DNA of 47,189 nt from an uncultured Muribaculaceae bacterium (GTDB lineage Bacteria > Bacteroidota > Bacteroidia > Bacteroidales > Muribaculaceae), in assembly GCA_934555895.1 (NCBI GenBank), contig CAKTFH010000017.1:1-47189 (forward strand). The letters are read 5' to 3'. Below the pieces are notes generated by a model that did no database searches, was not told the DNA's origin, and worked only from the letters and a program-made list of their open reading frames with translations. Each line of letters starts with the position of its first letter. Positions within the stretch are counted from its first letter, which is position 1. This document shows positions 44,093 through 47,189 of this stretch, in pieces. Position numbers and translations under genes: made by a program.

Positions 44093-44135
44093 GACAATCA
44101 CAGCGGCTAAACAGCCGCCACTAGCCCTCAAATAG

Positions 44136-44174
44136 CGAGGCCGCGCACTGAATGGAGTGCGCGGCCTCGTTTTT
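44136..44174 (+). terminator. Strong terminator ending the rightward PUL arm
   Basis: A perfect 14-base GC-rich stem (CGAGGCCGCGCACT at 44136-44149, its complement at 44156-44169) with a 6-base loop is followed by five T residues (44170-44174). It is 43 bases past the GH76 stop and marks the right edge of the PUL. Confidence 0.9.
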
Positions 44175-44211
44175 GTCGCTGCGGCTTGTTTAAGTAAGCA
44201 TCCGCAGTTGC

Positions 44212-45135
44212 TTATTTCTTCAGATAGCCGGAGTTTTTGAGATAGTCAGCACTCTTTTTAGCGGCGATGAACATCTCCTCGTTGATCTGCTCCTGGCTGT
44301 ATTTGCTGCCGTCGGCATTCGTTTTGTCACGGATGAAACCGGGGGTCTCGATCTCCACCACATAATCTTTCATGCCATTTTTGTGGAACTGCTTGAAGAT
44401 GCCTTCGAAATCGATTTCACCAGTGTCGCCGAGCACAAATTCATCTTTGATGTGCAGGATGGGAATGCGTTTTGGATGCTTCTTAAGAAGCTCTGCGGGC
44501 GACTGTCCGCCTTTCTTTGCCCAGTATACATCGAGTTCGAAGCACACGAGGTCGGGGTCGGTGTTAGCCAGCAGATACTCCCACATGAGCTCGTCGCCAT
44601 CCTTGAGTTTCTGGAACTCACCTGAGTGATTGTGGTAACCGAGTTTCAGGCCATATTCCTTTGCGAGCTTACCCACGCGATTGAAATAGTCGGCCATCTG
44701 CTTGATGCCGGCCTTGGTGTAATCGGCCTGATAACTTGGAATCACGAAATATTTGCCGCCCAGCGACTTCTGAATCTTGAAGAGCTCACGCCAGCGGTTC
44801 ATAACCTCATCTTCCTTGGCGGGGTCCTCCTGAATTCCCGAGTGAGTGGAGAGCACAGTCTGACCGAGAGCGTCGGTAGTGGCCTTGAATTCGGGTGCCG
44901 GCATACCGAATACCTTGGGATCGCCACCCCACTGCACCAGCTCGAGCGTATTGTAACCCATATCGGCCAGGCGTGCGAGCGAGCCTTTAGCGTCTTTGTT
45001 CATAGCGTCCATCACTGAATAGAGCTGAATGCCGATCACCGGTTTTTTCTTTGCCTCTGCGGCAGGAGCCTGCGAGAGCATACCCACGCTCAGAGCGAGA
45101 CATGCAAGTGCCTTCAGGCAGTTTTTCATGTTCAT
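44212..45135 (-). CDS. Exported sugar phosphate isomerase/epimerase-like TIM barrel
   Basis: 307 residues with a signal peptide (about 1-27), so an exported member of the xylose-isomerase-like/AP-endonuclease-2 TIM-barrel superfamily. The divalent-metal ligands are kept: E65 (LELVQWGG), H168 and H170 (YHNHSGEF), E200 and D202 (CFELDVYW), H228 (ILHIKDE) and E261/E263 (VVEIETPG). It should therefore be an active metal-dependent isomerase or lyase on a sugar or keto-sugar in the periplasm. Related exported proteins in Bacteroidetes are often found with 3-keto-glycoside enzymes, but the substrate here is unknown. It is the last gene of the leftward cluster, 36 bases after the SPFH-protein gene, and converges on the PUL's right terminator. 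Confidence 0.82.
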   Translation of the reverse strand: MNMKNCLKALACLALSVGMLSQAPAAEAKKKPVIGIQLYSVMDAMNKDAKGSLARLADMGYNTLELVQWGGDPKVFGMPAPEFKATTDALGQTVLSTHSGIQEDPAKEDEVMNRWRELFKIQKSLGGKYFVIPSYQADYTKAGIKQMADYFNRVGKLAKEYGLKLGYHNHSGEFQKLKDGDELMWEYLLANTDPDLVCFELDVYWAKKGGQSPAELLKKHPKRIPILHIKDEFVLGDTGEIDFEGIFKQFHKNGMKDYVVEIETPGFIRDKTNADGSKYSQEQINEEMFIAAKKSADYLKNSGYLKK

Positions 45136-45171
45136 TTTTTTTATTTTTTAATGTGATATGATAATGTAAGA

Positions 45172-46149
45172 TTATTTTTTGAACAGAGTCTCTATCGAAC
45201 CTATGGAGGAGAGTACCGACGAAGCCTCGTAGGGGATATATACTGTTTTGTTGTCCTTACCCGAGGTCATCTCGCGGAGGGTGTCGATATATTTCACCGC
45301 CAGCATATAGGTGGCGGGATTGGTGTTGCTGGCACGCACGGCCTCGGCCACGCGGAGTATGGCCTCGGCCTCGGCCTGAGCGTTGAGTATGATTGCCTGG
45401 GCCTCGCCTTCCGCACGAAGTATCTCGGTCTGCTTGGTAGCCTCGGCCTGATTGATTTTTGAGGCCTTCTCACCCTCAGAACGGAGTATGAGCGACTGTT
45501 TCTCGCCCTCGGCATTGAGAATCTCGGCACGGCGATTACGCTCGGCCTGCATCTGCTTCTCCATTGCCACACGCACCGACTGCGGCGGGGTGATGTCCTG
45601 CAGCTCCACACGGTTCACCTTCACGCCCCATTTATTAGTGGCGTCATCGAGTATGTTCTGCAGACGACTGTTGATGGTGTCACGCGAAGTAAGGGTCTCG
45701 TCAAGCTCAAGCTCTCCGATTACATTCCGGAGCGAAGTCTGCGTAAGTTTCTCAATAGCATTGGGAAGGTTGTCGATTTCATAAACGGCCTTTTTCGGGT
45801 CGGTAATCTGAAAATATAGCAGAGCGTTGATTTCGGTGGTCACATTGTCGCGGGTGATAACCTGCTGCGAGGGGAAGTCATAAACCTGTTCTCGGAGGTC
45901 TATGACCGATGTGGAAGTGGTGCGCACCACATGGCGGCCGCCGACATTCTCCACTCGGCGCGTATAGATGGTCTTGGGCCTGTCGATAAACGGAATGATG
46001 AAATTAAGACCGGGACTGAGTACGCTGTGGAAACGCCCCAGGCGCTCGATGACGCGTGTCTCTGACTGAGGCACCACAATCACACCGCGCATTACGATTG
46101 AAATTGCCAGAATGATAATGGCTCCGGCAAGGATGTAAGTAGCAATCAT
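45172..46149 (-). CDS. SPFH/Band 7 (stomatin-like, slipin-type) membrane protein
   Basis: 325 residues. An N-terminal membrane anchor (about 3-24) is followed by the SPFH domain (VVPQSETRVIERLGRFHSVLSPGLNFIIPFID ..., about 25-190). A long Ala/Glu/Gln-rich coiled coil comes next (about 195-265, repeats such as AEGEKQSLILRSEGEKA and AEGEAQAIILNAQAEAEA), then a short C-terminal segment. Proteins of this type oligomerise in membrane microdomains and influence quality control by membrane proteases. The upstream neighbour encodes an NfeD-like protein, the usual partner of slipins, so this is a standard NfeD-SPFH pair. Nothing in it links to the PUL. Confidence 0.93.
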   Translation of the reverse strand: MIATYILAGAIIILAISIVMRGVIVVPQSETRVIERLGRFHSVLSPGLNFIIPFIDRPKTIYTRRVENVGGRHVVRTTSTSVIDLREQVYDFPSQQVITRDNVTTEINALLYFQITDPKKAVYEIDNLPNAIEKLTQTSLRNVIGELELDETLTSRDTINSRLQNILDDATNKWGVKVNRVELQDITPPQSVRVAMEKQMQAERNRRAEILNAEGEKQSLILRSEGEKASKINQAEATKQTEILRAEGEAQAIILNAQAEAEAILRVAEAVRASNTNPATYMLAVKYIDTLREMTSGKDNKTVYIPYEASSVLSSIGSIETLFKK

Positions 46150-46239
46150 GATAAGTTATGGTATTAAATGAAATTCCAGACGGGATATAAATGCAGCCGT
46201 ACCGGGGCGCACGCGGGAAGAGAGATTTGCCATTCAGAT

Positions 46240-46692
46240 TCACTCTTTGGGGAGTGTTACCTCGAGGATTATGGAATCGTAGCCGGTTACAATCACCTCT
46301 GCACCCTCGGGCACAGCATAGGGAATGGCGGGAGCGCTCACCTGCCAGTTGTCGCCGTCGATGCGGGCACGGCCCAACTCGCCGGGGCGGATAGGCTCTG
46401 TGACGGTGGCGCGGCGCCCCAGCAGGGCATCCATGCCCGTGCGGGCCTGACGGGCGTTTTTGGCCGCAGCTCGCTCATGCCAGCGTTTGGCGTAGGGAGC
46501 AAGAATCACGTAAGCAAGCAGCGAAGCCACTCCCACAGCGATAAGCTGCCACTCGAGAGCCACATCAGCCATGCTGAGCGCGAGAGCAAGGAGGCATCCC
46601 ACGGCAAGGCAAAGGGTCCACAATATCTGCGAGCACACTTCCACAATCAGGAATACCACTACCAGCGCAGTCCAAAGCATCCACATTTCCAT
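46240..46692 (-). CDS. NfeD-like membrane protein
   Basis: I start it at the ATG at 46692 (150 residues, MEMWMLWTALVVV...). The longer upstream frame adds about 50 basic residues without family character, and a candidate promoter lies within it. Three hydrophobic segments (about 4-22, 24-42 and 49-67) are followed by a basic stretch and a C-terminal OB-fold domain (about 85-148, LLGRRATVTEPIRPGELGRARIDG ... EVIVTGYDSIILEV). This is the short NfeD type without the protease domain. It pairs with the SPFH protein encoded 90 bases downstream. It is likely in the inner membrane. Confidence 0.88.
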   Translation of the reverse strand: MEMWMLWTALVVVFLIVEVCSQILWTLCLAVGCLLALALSMADVALEWQLIAVGVASLLAYVILAPYAKRWHERAAAKNARQARTGMDALLGRRATVTEPIRPGELGRARIDGDNWQVSAPAIPYAVPEGAEVIVTGYDSIILEVTLPKE

Positions 46693-46754
46693 TTTCCAAA
46701 GTATTTGATAATGTTGTTGTACGCGGCACAAAAAAGGTGCCATAATATTTTTTC

Positions 46755-46762
46755 CAAATATA
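46755..46762 (-). promoter_or_regulatory. Candidate -7 element for nfeD
   Basis: Leftward TATATTTG matches TAnnTTTG exactly about 60 bases before the ATG at 46692. An obvious -33 element at the usual distance is missing (the nearest is 11 bases away), so the call is tentative. Confidence 0.4.
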
Positions 46763-46902
46763 CTGATTTTTTTCAAACCGCACTCTATCCGCCTGCACTT
46801 ATAGTCCAAAATAGTATGTAAAAAAATCCGGACCATGAGGTGCAAGCACCAGATGGCCCGGCAAACAGGTTGGCGTCATCGCGACGAGTCCCATTTTCAC
46901 TG

Positions 46903-46910
46903 CAAATATA
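46903..46910 (-). promoter_or_regulatory. Second candidate leftward promoter upstream of nfeD
   Basis: Leftward TATATTTG, embedded in the same TTTATATTTGC context as the susCD promoter, has TTTG elements 16 and 22 bases upstream, near but not at ideal spacing. It could drive nfeD with a leader of about 200 bases or start a small RNA. Confidence 0.35.
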
Positions 46911-47148
46911 AATTATCTATTTCAACCAAATCCAAATGGTGACAGCTCCTTACCCTCACGGGCAGAAGGGGTCATCTAAAGTCTATTGTCTGCAAATACT
47001 ATGAAATAAATCTGTATTATGGGAATTATTGTCATGGCAGATGAAAGGGGAACCGGAGTACCACCCTACATGCCGCAGTGCCGCTTTCGCAGGCATTGCG
47101 AGGGCTATCGTCTTAAACTATAAAATCCCATAAAACGACGTAATATCT

Positions 47149-47182
47149 AAGCACCGAGGCGATTTGTTTCGTCTCGGTGCTT
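47149..47182. terminator. Hairpin at the window's right edge
   Basis: A 14-base stem with a single mismatch (47149-47162 against 47169-47182) and a 6-base loop lies at the end of the window. It probably terminates a gene lying beyond the window to the right and reading leftwards, or the small rightward frame. The T-run is weak on both strands. Confidence 0.5.
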
Positions 47183-47189
47183 GATTATT

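Larger units (their letters stand above)
46846..47189. other. Intergenic region at the right end of the window
   Basis: Besides the candidate promoter and a terminal hairpin, I see only a tiny rightward frame (47019-47123, 34 codons, no visible ribosome site) rich in Arg and Cys near its end. It has no recognisable family and may be chance. Nothing else is supported in this stretch. Confidence 0.4.

Overview
The window looks like a piece of a Bacteroidales chromosome, most likely Muribaculaceae or Prevotellaceae. The signs are a SusC/SusD pair, a one-polypeptide hybrid two-component regulator, TAnnTTTG-type promoters with weak ribosome sites, and secreted enzymes whose C-terminal tails follow the pattern GIYIxNGKKxVxK. 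The family-level placement is an inference. I see no rRNA, tRNA or CRISPR array.

Layout. (1) About 1-4700 is the end of an integrative/conjugative element. It has visibly lower GC than the rest: PcfJ-like, PcfK-like and small membrane-protein genes, a kilobase of ORF-poor DNA with inverted repeats, and a tyrosine recombinase at the element's edge. (2) About 4883-44174 is one large polysaccharide utilization locus (PUL). Its leftward arm reads TIG/NHL surface lipoprotein, SusC, SusD, DUF1735/DUF4361-type surface lipoprotein, GH76, a protein made only of jelly-roll modules, and a DUF1680/GH127 enzyme. The centre holds a GtaA-like (DUF4965 group) enzyme, a divergent GH43-like lipoprotein with altered catalytic positions, a very long GH78 rhamnosidase and the regulator. 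Next come two tandem paralogous secreted proteins of about 940-950 residues and unknown function. The rightward arm has a 1505-residue GtaA-like/GH2 fusion and a second GH76, a predicted lipoprotein. (3) About 44212-46692 is a housekeeping-like leftward cluster: NfeD-like protein, SPFH/stomatin-like protein and an exported TIM-barrel sugar isomerase-like protein. The last ~500 bases are intergenic.

How the genes may work together (inference). The two GH76 enzymes point to an alpha-1,6-mannan backbone. The GH78, GH127, GH2 and GH43-like proteins suggest side chains of rhamnose and of furanose or galactose-type sugars. Surface lipoproteins would capture the glycan, SusCD would import it, and periplasmic enzymes would finish it. 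The regulator probably senses a released oligosaccharide. A decorated mannan, such as a fungal rhamno- or galactomannan-like polymer, fits better than plain yeast mannan because no GH92 or GH38 is present.

The least explained parts are the paired 950-residue proteins (each internally duplicated, with a 31-base identical 3' untranslated repeat), the jelly-roll module shared by the GtaA-like enzymes and a stand-alone protein, the GtaA/GH2 fusion, the triple-module insert in the rhamnosidase, and the shared C-terminal tails.
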